A stretch of 64,000 nt of DNA from Peromyscus leucopus (taxonomy: Eukaryota > Chordata > Mammalia > Rodentia > Cricetidae). The stretch's first letter is position 1, and every line of letters begins with the position of its first letter. The notes below the pieces were generated by a model that made no database searches, was not told the DNA's origin, and saw nothing but the letters and a program-made list of their open reading frames with translations. Made by a program: the position numbers and the translations under genes. Positions 23,261 to 35,185 of this stretch are shown piece by piece. The stretch spans positions 69,706,982 to 69,770,981 of the forward strand of contig NC_051067.1 in the NCBI RefSeq assembly GCF_004664715.2, written 5' to 3'.

Positions 23261-23955
23261 GTACACACATATGGTGACATGGTATCATAGATCTGGCCTC
23301 CTTAACTCCAAATTCAGAAACTCCAATACCCAATTTTCTTATTTCTTTTGTTTTTCTCCTCCAGTTGTTTACATTTTATTTCACACCACCATACACTCTT
23401 TGAACCACTGTGGTCAGCTCTGACACTGAACTGGAATTCTTGGTGTATTATCAACCTCTATTATTGCTTACCATTCCCTGGACTAATCACTCAAGGCCTA
23501 TACCAACACAAGTGATAGCGTCTTCCAACTTCAATCTCTTCCTACATTCATCTCTCCTTGTTTCTTGATCTTGAGTTCCCTGACATGTTGATCATTCCTA
23601 ATGCAGCGCCAACCTGACTTCTGTTCTCTTAAGATTAGCTTAGATGAATACCCCATTAGGGATCTAGGAAAAGCAGGGCCTACCTGAAGAGACTAAGCTT
23701 TCTTTCCAGTGGACCCTGGATGCTGATTGAAAATGATAGTTGGAATAAAACCAAGAGACTTCACTAGCTGTAGCCCTATATATGAACCATACCTAGTGAT
23801 GCTCTATTTCCAGAGCTTTGTATCTCTCATAGGGAATCACATGTCAGTTTGTGTCTTCGGAGTCCTGGACATCTCTATTCTCTAAAGCACAAATTGTTTA
23901 GAAAAATCTATATATACCTGAAGATTTTTGAAAAATCTGCTTGAAAGGTGTTATT
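23261..23955. other. Unassigned sequence
   Basis: Unique-looking DNA that may include part of the following L1 3' UTR at its right end. Confidence 0.4.
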
Positions 23956-25125
23956 TACTTACACTCCCACACATCATTCCTATATTCACCAATCATGGGC
24001 AACAAGCAAATCTGAAAATTTGAGCCTAGCCACCACACACTTAGGACACAGAACTTGGATGATTCAAACTGGATCAGACTGCAAAGCCTCTTTTCTGTAG
24101 CCCAGCTACTCAGGATTCCAGAAAAGTCAAGCTACCAAAGCGAAGGAAGCATTAAACAGAACTTCTTAGCTCCAACATGGATAAATTATGACAGTGACCA
24201 GCATGGGAAGATATGCATAAAGGTACAAAAAGTCGTACTCATGTTGACAGCAACCAATGTGTCTAACTAGATACAAGGCCCACTCAAAAGGAGGGAAATC
24301 ATGCTTAGTACTAGAACTCTAGCCAGCTACCCTGACCAGTGAGGTTATAGTCCTTAGGAAAAGAAACTACTACTCACACCTTGTTTGACCAGCATAATTC
24401 CTTACTTCATTCTAAATCTTATCGTTATAACCATAGACAAATGGAGCTATCATCCCTCATCAAAGAAGCTTCATGTTGCAATAAATGGAGACCATCACAG
24501 ACAACCACAACTGCACACAGGGTAGAGACCAAAGGATCATGGGAAGCCCAGTTCCAACCAATCCAGCTATATTACAGTACCCACATCTATGGCTCGGAAA
24601 ATATCATGGAAGAGTGGATAGAAAGATTTTAAGAGCCAAATACTGGGAAGTCTGTTGTGAAACAATCTTTCCTAGAAATTGTTGCATAAACAAGACTGGA
24701 ACCGTGACAACATCAGTAGACAAGTTAATGTGGAAGGGGGAAATTTTGCAGACTCTTACCACTAGACAAAGCAACCAATAACTTCTGGAAGAAAAAGAAT
24801 AACCGCTCCCAGGGAGGAGCCCTCTTATTGGTTGTTTAATGCAGAGTTGTCAGTTCTGAAATTATATACACACAAACAGCAAAATCAGACTTAGAAAGAA
24901 GTATTTATGCTGTATATATGTAGTGTATATATATGTGTGTGTGTGTGTGTGTATGCACACATATATGTACATATGTAACAATAATAATGAAAGTAAAAGA
25001 GGCTATAAACTTGAGAGTGAGGGGTCATTGGAAGGGTTTGAGAGAGACTAGCTAGGAGGCACTGGAAGGAAAAAAGAGAGAAGGAAAGGTAATGTAATAT
25101 TCTATTTCAACTAAAAGTATACTTT
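23956..25125 (+). mobile_element. Long L1 3' UTR (old Lx/L1 type)
   Basis: About 1.1 kb of L1 3' UTR: ACTTAGGACACAGAACTTGG near 24040, ACAAATGGAGCTATCATCCC, GGATCATGGGAAGCCCAGTT, AAAGATTTTAAGAGCCAAAT, TGGAAGGGGGAAATTTTGCA, CTCCCAGGGAGGAGCCCTCT, then TATATA/TG-rich DNA and a GAGGGGTCATTGGAAGGGTT purine-rich end. No ORF2 sequence is seen upstream. Confidence 0.75.
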
Positions 25126-25699
25126 AAAAAACATGGAACCTAGAAGTTACAGCCAGCTCTCTTTAGCTGCATGAGTGGCTTTCATCTTCTTTTCCTAAAT
25201 TGGTGGCTCCTTCACAATAGGCAGGATGAGAAAGAAGCAGAGAACTATAGGCTGTAAATGTGAGTTTTCCTTTGTCTAAGCCAAGTGCTCACCATAGAGA
25301 TCCTGCTATGTCTGCTTTCTTAGATACATGATAGAGGCTCTGGGCTCACTAGGCAGGGCAGGGCATGGTAGGAGAGTTGTCCAATGGGCACTAAGCCCTG
25401 TGTCTCAACACCATAAAACCAAATATAGAAACAAGCAAATCTAAAAGGAATCTGAAGTTCAGAGACCTGTGATGACTTGTGTAATACCACACATGTTGAA
25501 TGTCTGAGTATAGCTGAACCTACCAGCTGAGCTCATGGTTACTACCTAAGAAGCAGTGTTTTGGTTTGGTTTGTTTTTTTTTTTTTTTCTGTTGTTGGTT
25601 TTCTGGTTTGTTATTGTTGTTGTTTTTCAGCGAGCTCACCTTTCTTCATAGAAAGACAAAAGAAGAATAGTTCCATATTCAAAATGAGGTCACAGTAGC
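25126..25699. other. Unassigned sequence with T-rich tract
   Basis: Contains a T-rich tract (25560-25628) with TTGG and TTG repeats. A weak MIR-like stretch at 25445-25520 was not firm enough to call. Confidence 0.4.
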
Positions 25700-25935
25700 T
25701 AAACCAACTTGCTATTTTTCTTGTCTCTATGACAAAACATCTGACCAGTTTACAGCAGGACTCTATTTCGTCTCATGTTCCAGGGGATCCTATACATCAT
25801 GAGGAGTGAAGCTTGGTAAAGTACCATCCTCATGACAGCCAGATGAGGAAACAGAAGGCGGAGGCTGAACAGAGGTGAATATAACCTTCAAAGCTCTTTC
25901 TAGAAACCCACTTTCAAGTCAGACTTGACCATCCA
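25700..25935 (-). repeat. MaLR-like LTR fragment (tentative)
   Basis: In reverse orientation TCTCTATGACAAAACATCTGA, GTTTACAGCAGGACTC and ATCATGAGGAGTGAAGCTTGG follow the terminal part of rodent MaLR LTRs. Confidence 0.35.
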
Positions 25936-26736
25936 AAAATTCCATAGCCTACAAAGAAAGTAGTGTCACTAGATGGGGACTGACTGTTTAATCTCACAAG
26001 CCAATGGCAGACACTTTACATTCATACACTGACTCAAAGCAAAGTATTCTCTATGAAGGAAACAGGCTTAGGACTCACCAAGAAAAAAAACATCATGTCA
26101 TTTTCTTTCTACTAGTGGCAAAAGAAAGAGGAAGTGGTGCCATGTCCATCTCTAATCTTAGAGCCTTTTCTGGAAAGTGGGTGGTGGGAAAGCTGACTTG
26201 TACCATCAATAATTTCCAAAACCAATGAATGGACAGTTTTGCCTCCAAGATGGCTGACCATCCATCTCAGTCCAGGTAACCAGGCTAGTAAAGGGATAAT
26301 TGCATGTAAACATTTAGTAGACTAAAACCATGACCACTACACACCTGAAAAAAAATGAGGCATGACTGTGTGGTAAGGAGCACAGAAGGGATGAAACTCA
26401 TGAGTGCTCTAGGCTTTGGAGGAGTGACTTACCTTCTCTGAGTCTATACCTCCCTAGCAATAAAACAGGAAATCGCACATCTTTCACATATACAAAACAT
26501 GGCTGCCTCACTGATTTAAAAATAGAAGCTTACTTTAGTTCTTTCCTCTCACTTAGGGTTCCCACTAGTGATCTTGATATATAATATATCTATAATATAA
26601 AGAAACAGAATATCATCAACAATCTTGTTAAAGTTCCTGTTTAAATAATCATGAAGAAATATGTGTTCTCATACACAGAAGTTAGGAATTTATTCTTGGG
26701 AAAGAGGGTGGAGTTGATATTGTATACTAAACTACT
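25936..26736. other. Unassigned sequence, possible MIR at 26390-26485
   Basis: GAGGAGTGACTTACCTTCTC followed by TGAGTCTATACCTCCC and CAATAAAACAGGAAATCG resembles the second half of a MIR in forward orientation. Otherwise nothing is recognised. Confidence 0.35.
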
Positions 26737-26897
26737 AAAAATGGACTTCTTTGCCTTTAATCCAGTACTAGGAAGGCAGAAGTAAGCAGAGCTCTGATTT
26801 CAAGGCCGGTCTGGTCTACAGAGTGAGCTCCAGGACAGCCAGGGCAACACAGAGAAAACCTATCTCAAAAATAACAAATTAAAAAATGGACTTCCTT
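26737..26897 (+). repeat. B1 SINE, 5'-truncated, with target duplication
   Basis: B1 body (26752-26876) with murid-type GGTCTACAGAGTGAGCTCCAG. Direct repeats AAAAATGGACTTC at 26737-26749 and 26882-26894 flank it. The first few bases of B1 are missing. Confidence 0.85.
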
Positions 26898-28149
26898 AGT
26901 TATTCTATATTCTAGTAATTATATCATTAAGTTTTTATGTATATATATATGTGTGTGTGTGTGTGTATGCAAGCATGACTTACCTATCATTTATATAGAG
27001 ATACATATTTGTGTGTGTCTGTCTAGTAATGGAATTTTTAAAAATCATATAGTATTTATATGTAAAATTGATATTATAAGACTGTTTCTCAAAAAGGATA
27101 TATTGATGCTAAATGTTATCTAAAATATATTAAGTAAATAAAAAACCCTACTAGTTTAGAGTAATACATAGCATAAATTGACAAGTACATAATTCATTAG
27201 CTAAAATTACAAAAATCTGAAGGAATACCCATTACACTATATCTGCCCGGCTCCTAAATCTCTGGATTTTAGAAGAATGAGAAATCCTAATTAACTTTTC
27301 AAGCTGCCACAGTTCAATTGCTGTCAAATAATATGAGGTTTAAGATATCCCCAGTAGCCACAATATATGGAAAGGGGATTTAGAGATTATGAAATGCTTG
27401 TATTAATAAATCTGTGGTCCTTCTTCCCAGTTTTTTCATGAGTGCTTCGTGTCTTGATGTCCCCATCGTCCTTGACACTGGATCTGTTGGCCGCATAATA
27501 GACACTAATGTCTCTAGAGCAAGTTTGTCTTTAATTTAAAAAAAAATCCCTTTGGGAAGAGTCCTTTGGAAAGATATGAGTGGTAGGAAGCACTTGGACC
27601 AGTGAGAAAACAGTTGAATGGTTCTGTCCTTCACTTATTGATATAGTGGGGATACTCTTTGCCTATAGAAAACAAGGAGAAAGTTTATTAGCATTTTTTC
27701 TAACTTTTATTTGATTTCTCAGAAGAAATAGTGAACCTAAATCCTGGAGTTTATTACCCTGCAATTGTTTATGGCTCTTGCTGCACCAAACTCCAGTAGC
27801 TGAAATGCCTCTCAATATATTTTAAAGATGACTTTACTTTGGTGACAGCTTATATAACTTTTATTTCTGAATTGGTCTCACTGACAGTCTGAAAAATACT
27901 GTTATTTAAATAGGCCTCCTTATTTTTATTACAGCTTTGATGCACTGAACATGTCATAAGAAAGAACGAGGCTGCATCAAGCATGAAGGCCATGAACCTT
28001 ACTCTTGCTTTTAAAAGGATTTGGGGGGATTATTTTAAAGGCATCACACCGAGATACACAAGTATAAAGCTATACCAGGATGTTTGAAATATGCTGAGCT
28101 ATGAATAGGTAACTAAAAATCAAAGCTATAATATAATATCACTTCACTT
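26898..28149. other. Unassigned AT-rich sequence
   Basis: Includes a TA/TG simple tract at 26938-26967. No gene or clear repeat otherwise. Confidence 0.4.
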
Positions 28150-28383
28150 TATGGTTACTGGAATGGATAATTTGAAAGGTAAAATTTTGGTAAGGGGATA
28201 CAGAATTAGAAACCTCAGACAATGCCAATGAGACTGCAGATATTGTAGCAATTTTGGAAGGGTTTGGTAGTTTGTGAAATGCTAAACACTGAGATGCATA
28301 TGCCCATCCATTCTCCTCCTAGAGGAATGAAAATGTATTTCCAAACAAGTCTTTGGAGCACTACTTACAAATGATGAAGAGAG
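28150..28383 (+). mobile_element. Ancient L1 relic, left piece
   Basis: Resembles the region just before the ORF2 end of mammalian L1M-type elements (GACAATGCCAATGAGACTGC, TTGGAAGGGTTTGGTAGTTT, GGAGCACTACTTACAAATGA). The matching right piece is at 31894-32275, after the nested LTR and ERV. Confidence 0.5.
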
Positions 28384-28613
28384 TGTTGGATTTTGGGCAT
28401 CGCTTGTCCTCTCCAAAACTCAGGGTGAAATATGACTGTCATTGAAGCAAGTGTTATATGGGGCTCTTTAAATGATGATGAAATCATTAATGTCTGAGTG
28501 CCTGCTCTCCCAGACTGAGTTAATTTTTCAAAGGTGAATGTAATTTGCTATTGTGGCTACCAACACCATTATTGTTTGAATTTCCAGTTTCCAGAATTGT
28601 GAGCTAAATAAAT
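28384..28613 (+). repeat. MaLR LTR, left part, split by an ERV
   Basis: Starts TGTTGGATTTTGGGCATC and contains TGTCCTCTCCAAAACTCAGG and CCAGAATTGTGAGCTAAATA, the polyadenylation region of MST/MLT1-type LTRs. It stops at the ERV junction and resumes at 31822. Candidate 5-bp duplications GAGAG lie at 28379-28383 and 31889-31893. Confidence 0.6.
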
Positions 28614-28963
28614 TGTTTGGGGGAATATTTGTACACTGTATGAAAATGCATTGCTGTGACTGGTGTAATAAAAAGCTGAATAGCCAATAGCTAAGCAGGG
28701 GGTATAGGCAGGACTTATGGACAGAAAGAGAACTCTGAAAAGAAGAAAGGCCAAGTTACCAGCCAGACACAGAGGAAGCAGGATGAACAGTACATAGATG
28801 AGGTAATAAGCGTCATGGCAGAATGTAGATTACTATAAATGGGTTAACTTATAAGAGCTAGTTGAGACAAGCCTAAGCTAAAGACTGAGTTCTCTCTAAC
28901 TAATAAAAAGTTTCCATGTCGTTATTTGTGAACTGGTGGTCACAAAAGAAAAATTCAGCTACA
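28614..28963 (+). repeat. 5' LTR of the 3.2-kb ERV
   Basis: About 350 bp, with AATAAA in the U3 side (GTAATAAAAAGCTG) and ACTAATAAAAAG near the R/U5 side. It contrasts with the LTRs at 369 and 5233 in lacking any B1-like module. Confidence 0.75.
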
Positions 28964-29312
28964 TGTGGAACCCAACATGAGACTCGAATATCTACACAGG
29001 GCCTGAGAAAACTGTTTCTTGGGTAGGCTTGGTGTACAGAGGCTCAACTCTTTTACAAGGCCTTGCATGCAGCTGAGCACTAGAGCAGCCAACACTGGGT
29101 TCAGGCAGACACAACAAATTTCCAGAGCTGGAGTGGGTAAATGTGGCTGGGTACTCACCAGCATGAGGCTAGGCTCTCGTAGAACCAAGGGGGTGGAGCC
29201 AGATACCAGGGCCTCTCTATGGTGGTAGCCTAGCAGTTTAAGATTTGTCTCCCATGGTCAGAGAATGCTACAAGGGCAGAGCTGCAGATGTGCAAAAAAC
29301 CAGGTCCAGACC

Positions 29313-29315
<3 letters not shown>

Positions 29316-29372
<57 letters not shown>
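29316..29372. repeat. (GA)n microsatellite inside the ERV
   Basis: About 28 GA units in the 5' internal region of the provirus. Confidence 0.97.
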
Positions 29373-29374
<2 letters not shown>

Positions 29375-31470
29375 CTAAAAAGGTACAATATTTGTAAAAA
29401 GGTGCTTAGGTGCTGAATAAAAACTAGTCATAAAAATAGTTTAAAATTAATAAAGTCGTTAAAGAGAAAGTAAAATCTTTAAAGAGAGGGAGTAAAATAA
29501 TACATAATAATAAGCCACATAAATATGGGAAATATAACACAGGGAATTTGGACCTTTTATGGTGCTTTGTTAATTTTGAACTTTTAAATTCTAGTGAGCA
29601 AAGAATGGCAGTTGCTGAGAGACATTGCTGAGAGAGATATTTTATTATGAAAGGGACTGCTAAATTAAATCAGCCTATATACTTTAGAGATGTCTTGGCT
29701 TCAGAATGGAAGTTGAGAAATATGTTGTATTGGGGGAGAGGTTGTACTTTTGTTTCCACAGGAAATGAAAAGCTATGGATTCCTTAAAAATGAATAAATA
29801 TCAGATTTGACCAGGGGAATACCTCCTGAGGATCTCAGCTACAGACATAAGGGACAAAACCAGAGAAGTCTACAGGACAGAACAAAAGGACCAGACATTA
29901 ATGAGGACAAGTAGCCCAAGTGATCTAGCCCCTCTCAGAATACCTCTGTTGCAGTTTCCTCAAAATTGCATCCAGAACAGCTTCAAAGCTGCTAGCTGAG
30001 ATGGTCCAGCCTCACAGACTACTCCAGCCAGGACTCCAGATAAGCTCCACACTTTCTCATTATACAGACAGGAAACAAAACATAATACAACTAACTTTCC
30101 CAGGACTTGGTCATTATCCCAATTTTCTTAGGGTCCCTTAAAGATACTGTCACCCCCAGACAGTAGGAAGCCATCTAGAGAACATGATGCCCACATTCTC
30201 AAGAGGTGGAGTGGATGATTTTCGGTCATTTGGTAGTTGATGCCATTGTTTAGGGGGTGTTAGTTACAAGTTGTTACTGGTCATGGTCATAAAAAAAATA
30301 AAGAAGGTTGGATTCAAGGATATCTTTCTGTAAAGAAAAGGGGAATATAGAAATGATACAATAAAAGGGTAGATTATTGAATCTACTTTTAAGCTAACAA
30401 ACAACTATTAATCTCAAATATTTTATAGGGGTATGGATTTTTATATATTAATACAAATTTAAGGTTATTTTATTATACTGTATATATGTTTCTACTCCTG
30501 TTTAAAGTATAGTACCTATGCAGCTCATTTAACAATTTAATTTAAATTTATAGTCCTTCAAAGTTATTATTACAAACTATACAGGACAAGTAAAAAAATA
30601 CAGGTTAGTAATTAATCATCTAACAATCAAATTTATGGCCATGTTAGGTATGTTTTCAAGGTCAAACAGAGAAATATTTTAGATAATGATCTTCAAACAC
30701 TGCAGAGACCTATAGAATGTGGCATTTAAGGTGTTTTAATAGCATTGTTCCTCAAAGCACCAATATACTTCAGAAAGGATGATGGGCATCAAAGAACCTC
30801 CATATGGAGTTTACTTTTAATGTGGCAAAATTAGCCATTTGGGCCAGAAACTGTCCTTGCCTCGACTACTGACAGTATGCTGCCCAAATTGGATCATCAG
30901 AACACAAAAGAAAGTGACTGCTGAACTTTGCCAAGACAAGGTAGGACAACAGTCTGTCAAATTCCTGCTTCTAGGCCTTTAGGCCAAACACAGGTACCCC
31001 AAGGTTACAAAGGTATTTTGGGTGACTGTACAGGCTGTCAGTTGTTTCTTTCATTTCTATACTTTTGGAAGTTAATTGCTATTGCTCTGAACTTTCTGTT
31101 TACTCAGGTTATATTATATCTCTTGTGGGTCTTTGATAGGGTTGAAGACTAGATAGTTAGAGTTAGTTTTCCTCGTTACCAAATTTAAAAAAACACACAA
31201 AAAATTGTATAAAGTGTATAAGGCTGAGAAACAAAAAGATATTTTTAGGATGGTAATAGAAGTTTTGATAAGAAATGGTTTAGGTATAAAACTTTAGATT
31301 TATCAAGACATGATAGATAATAAAATAATTTCTCTAAATTTGCCAAATTCTCCAATTTGGATTGGACATTGTAAATGTAATTTTTACTTTATAATTGCTC
31401 TTAACTGTATATAGTTTTACTACATTAGAATTAAAATCTTACCTTTTTATTTAGACAAAAAGGCAGAAAT

Positions 31471-31821
31471 GTTGTGGGATATTTATACCCTGTGTGAAGA
31501 TGTATTTCTGTGACTGGTATAATAAAAAGATGAACAGTCAATAGCTAGGCAGAAGGTATAGGCAGAACTTCCAGACAGATAGAGAACTCTGGGAAGAAGA
31601 AAGTCAGAGTCACCAAAGTCAGACAGGAGTGAAGGAAGAAGGATGGACAGTACATAAATGAGGTGATGAGCCTCATGGCAGAATGTAGATTACTATAAAT
31701 GGGTTAATTTATAATAGCTGGTTGAGACAAGCCTAAGCTAAATGTTGAGCATTCATAATTAATACAAGTCTCTTTGTCATTTTTTGTGAGCTGGCAGCCA
31801 CAAAAGAAAAACCAGGCTATA
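31471..31821 (+). repeat. 3' LTR of the 3.2-kb ERV
   Basis: Pairs with 28614-28963 over its whole length, with many substitutions and small indels. The pair is clearly diverged, so the insertion is old relative to the perfect-duplication B1 copies elsewhere. Confidence 0.75.
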
Positions 31822-31893
31822 ATGAACTCCTTTCCTTTCTAACTTATCTAGTCTCAGATATTGTGCTATAGTATCAGAAAACCAATAAGAGAG
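31822..31893 (+). repeat. MaLR LTR, right part
   Basis: Continues the LTR interrupted at 28613: CCTTTCCTTTCTAACTTATC, TCTAGTCTCAGATATTGTGC and ATAGTATCAGAAAACCAATA are the known 3' end of MST/MLT1-type LTRs. Confidence 0.6.
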
Positions 31894-32275
31894 AGACAAT
31901 ATAAGCTCCATCCTTTGATCATCTACAACAGTACACTATTTACCCACAAAGGGATAAGTGTGCCAATACTTGCCCCTGGATAGATGGATCTTGAATAGCT
32001 TACAAGGTTATAATCCATGTGGATGAAAATCCAGAAATGGAAATTTTATATACAGAGGAAAGTAGTTTGGTGGATTCCTGGAGAGCAAAGTTAAGGGGAA
32101 AAAGGGTGGATGGCTGTTGTTAATGAGTACAGGATTTCTCCTTGGGGTGATGAAATGTTTTAAATTTGATTGTGGTGTGATGACTATACAAGCATCTAAA
32201 TATGTTAAATGCTGAATTTACAGTTTAAATTAATTTTATGATGTGTTAGTAATATGACAGTCATACTATTTTGTA
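31894..32275 (+). mobile_element. Ancient L1 relic, right piece (3' end)
   Basis: Typical L1M 3' UTR: CCTGGATAGATGGATCTTGA, GAAAATCCAGAAATGGAAAT, GGAAAGTAGTTTGGTGGATT, CTCCTTGGGGTGATGAAATG and TTAAATGCTGAATTTACAGT. It completes the L1 begun at 28150. Confidence 0.65.
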
Positions 32276-33647
32276 ATATGATTACCAGTGTGCAAACGCT
32301 GCCAGCAGAATGTTCTGACTGGGTCATTAGGACATCTGACCCAGCAGACATGACCAAAGATGTTTCCCCACACACAGTTTTTAATGTGACAGGATGTGAG
32401 TCAAGAAAAGCAAAGGCTCTTTAACTAGGAACCATTTCCATCACTTAAGGAAGTGTTTGAGGAGAGCAATGCTAGGATCATAGGATGATAGAGACACCTT
32501 GGGAAGTGTCTCCAGATCTGCTTTTCCTTTAAGCAAATCCAGCCATCTCCTTCCTTTCTGACTCTCTGTCTCTCTTTTGTAAAATACCACAAACATGTGG
32601 AAATCTTTGGCATACTGCACAGCCCAGTTTATTTGTTTTAGACACTGCCGGAAACATTTCAGAGTTTTGTTCCTTAAGGAATTCACAAACAAGCAAGAAA
32701 CATAATAAGGAAAACCTGGTCTGTGTCACCCGCTCATTTCAAGGCCATGGAAAGTGAGCTAAGAGGTCATAACTCTGATTTCCTTTGTTCTGCCCATTCT
32801 CTCAGCAGGAAAGAAAGCTTGCAAAGTTGAACTGAGTGAAGGAGGTTAACAGCCACCTGATTAGGGAGCATGATGCCCACGAGGCACCCACCTGACAATA
32901 CTAAGCCAAGAACCAAAGCCAAAATGGCAACCTCAGCACTCAGTTATGCCAGGCATTAATCCATTTATTAGAAGTTCACTTAATGAATGACTACAGAACA
33001 TTAGATGTGAGCAAGGCAGGGGGTAGAACTAAACCCTGAACCCTTGCATTGATCACTGTAATAGCAGAAACTGTGTGTGTGTGTAACCATCGCAGCAAAC
33101 TAATTTCGAATTCAAGTAGCATTCATCATTAACTGGAGAAGGCAATGAATGCGATAGCTGTACAGACATATAGACACAGTAAGTCTGAAAGTCATTGACC
33201 TGTACACATGCAATGAGCATTTTTGAGAATATATAAGTTACACCTCAATACAGCTATTAGAAATGTAATGTTTCTCATATGCAAAGCCATTAGCATACTA
33301 AGAATGTTTGCACCTTGATAAACCTGAAATATTACTAGTGGCTTTACTGAGGTATAATTTGCATATGATTAAAATTTATTGATTTGTAATTATATACTTT
33401 AATGACTTTCAGTGAATTTATAGAGTTATACAACCCTTATATTTTTTTTCTATATTTTACATGTCTAGAATCTGAAAAGGTAAAAGAAATTAAAGAAAAG
33501 GATTATGGAAAATGCAATGACCTGTTAAGAAAAGGCTAGACTAAGTTCAAGAACTTCTTAACCTTAAAAAACTTATCCAAGCAAAAAGTGTTACAGCTTT
33601 TAAGTTCAGACCTACTTTCGAATGGAAGGGTGCTGTTACTGCTCTCC
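32276..33647. other. Unassigned stretch
   Basis: Three overlapping minus-strand frames (32425-32729) have no domain. The stretch 33180-33270 looks like another decayed L1 3' end. Nothing firm. Confidence 0.4.
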
Positions 33648-34080
33648 CAGGGTGTCTTAGGGTTTCTATTAGTGCAGTGAAACACCATGACCAAAAAAAA
33701 AAGTTGGGGAGGGAAGGGTTTATGTGGCTTACACTTCAGCATTGCTGTTCATCACTGGCAGAAGTCAGGACAGGAACTCAAGCAGGGCAGTATCTGGGAG
33801 GGAGACAGGAGCTCTGGGCAGGGGCAGGAGGTCACAGAGGGGAGCTGCTTACTGGTTTGCTTCCTATGGCTTGCCTTGCTCAGTCCACCTTCTTTTAGAA
33901 CCCAGGACCAGTAGCTCAGGGATGGCACCACCCACCGTGGGCTGGGCCCTCATGGATGTATCAGTAAATGAGAGAGTACCCTACAGCAGACCTCAGGGAG
34001 GCACTTACACAGCTGAGGCTCCTTCCTCTATGACTCTAGCTCGTGTCAAGTTGACACACAAAGCCACCCAGTACACAGGG
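33648..34080 (-). repeat. Rodent MaLR LTR (MT/ORR1 type) with 5-bp TSD
   Basis: A 423-bp LTR at 33653-34075 on the minus strand, beginning TGTACTGG and ending CTAAGACA. It contains GTCAAGTTGACACAC, GGCACCACCCACCGTGGGCT and GAAACACCATGACC in the reverse order expected for MT/ORR1. CAGGG at 33648-33652 and 34076-34080 is a perfect 5-bp duplication, as ERVL-MaLR integration makes. The 124-codon plus frame across it is fortuitous. Confidence 0.8.
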
Positions 34081-34677
34081 CATTACCAGGAACACTAGTA
34101 CCCTATTTTATGTTTACTTCTGGCAAGTGAGAATGTTTAGTACATGAATTTCTCAAACATTTAGAAATCTAAAGCTCTTGGGTTGTGCCTTAAAGATAAC
34201 TGAAAAAAGGACGAAAGAGCCTTTGAGGATTATGGCACAGTTTGCTTGCCTCTATAATAATATATTCCCTTAAGTAAAAATGAAAAACAGATGTATAGAA
34301 ACAATCACACGAAGTTGTTTTGTCAAACTGGCTATTCCCCTAAAGAGATACTGACAGCAATTGAGAGACCACAGAAATAAACAGGTTTTGTTGTGCTTGA
34401 TCTGTACTGACTCTGTGTGGAAGGGACTGTGTATTTTTCCAGAGTTCCCTGGTTATCTACTTTGTTAAACAAAAAGACTGTTTCTCCATCCACACCCTCT
34501 GCTACCCCAAAAAGCAGAAATGAATTCAATGAAATTACAGCAATGTCATGTCTATGCAGTAAATGAGATTATCCACTAATATACGCCCTTAGATACAAAC
34601 TGTGTGTGAGAGACCACACAAGGATGTTTGACAGCTATGGGTCTGGGCCACAACCACAACTGTCAAGACCATATCCT
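34081..34677. other. Unassigned sequence
   Basis: AT-rich unique-looking DNA. No feature recognised. Confidence 0.4.
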
Positions 34678-34762
34678 GAGGTGAGGAAGATGGACTTCAC
34701 AGGTAATGGAGCTTACTGCACAAGCCTGGTGACCCAAATTCTATCCCCAGCTCATTTATTCA
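34678..34762 (+). repeat. RSINE1 fragment (tentative)
   Basis: TTACTGCACAAGCCTGGTGA followed by CCCAAATTCTATCCCCAGCT matches the tRNA-like head of RSINE1. The rest of the element is absent. Confidence 0.45.
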
Positions 34763-35185
34763 GAGGGGGTAAGGGCAATTTATACCCTAGGAAGAATGGT
34801 CCATTGGATTCATGGGTGGTGTGTCATTGGTTGGGGCAGAACATCAAGGGTGTTCCACTTGCATACTCAAGGGAAATAGGGGCAAGGAGAAGGAAGGAAT
34901 CTTATAAGGTCGTAGAGGAATTCCAGCCAGAGATGTTTGGGTGGTCAGATAAGCAGCAACCAGTCCCTGTAGCCTTGGAGACGAGACGGGTGAGCTTATC
35001 AGTTGCTACATGCATCAAGTATCTGTGGGTCTGCTGGCACCTGGGAGTGGGGGGACGACGACAAACTCCTGCTTCTCTCAGGATGAGAAGAAAATCGCGG
35101 GTTTTAGGCTTCAGGCCAGCCCCAAACTCCGAAAAACACTGAAGATAGTCTCTATTTCTCCTTATCAAATAATCAGCCAAGATTT
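34763..35185 (-). repeat. Possible rodent LTR, family not named
   Basis: Read on the minus strand it includes a CTGAATAAATGAG polyadenylation signal at its lower-coordinate end. It contains GTTTGGGTGGTCAGATAAGC and CTTCTCTCAGGATGAGAAG, which I recall as recurrent rodent sequence. It underlies the longest frame of the window (34606-35142, 178 codons), which has no domain and is not regarded as a gene. Confidence 0.35.

Larger units (their letters stand above)
28614..31821 (+). mobile_element. ERVK-like provirus with both LTRs, non-autonomous
   Basis: A 3.2-kb plus-strand provirus. The 5' LTR is 28614-28963 (TGTTTGGGGGAA to GCTACA) and the 3' LTR about 31471-31821 (TGTTGTGGGATA to GCTATA). The LTRs share long blocks such as GCAGAATGTAGATTACTATA and GAGACAAGCCTAAGCTAA. 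Immediately after the 5' LTR is TGTGGAACCCAACATGAGA, a decayed match to the tRNA-Lys primer-binding site used by ERVK elements. Before the 3' LTR lies a purine tract (GACAAAAAGGCAGAAA). The flanks ATAAAT (28608-28613) and ATGAAC (31822-31827) fit a mutated ATAAAC duplication. No gag, pol or env frame survives. Longest frames are under 80 codons. Confidence 0.8.

Noticed and set aside
23077..23333. Tyr-Leu-Ser-Ile repeat protein
   Set aside because: Direct translation of a GATA/GACA microsatellite.
33724..34098. 124-codon plus frame
   Set aside because: It is entirely antisense to a MaLR LTR with a clear 5-bp duplication.
34606..35142. 178-codon plus-strand frame, the second longest of the window, as a gene
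   Set aside because: It crosses an RSINE1-like fragment and a recurrent rodent sequence with a reversed polyadenylation signal. It has no domain and a composition typical of non-coding DNA.
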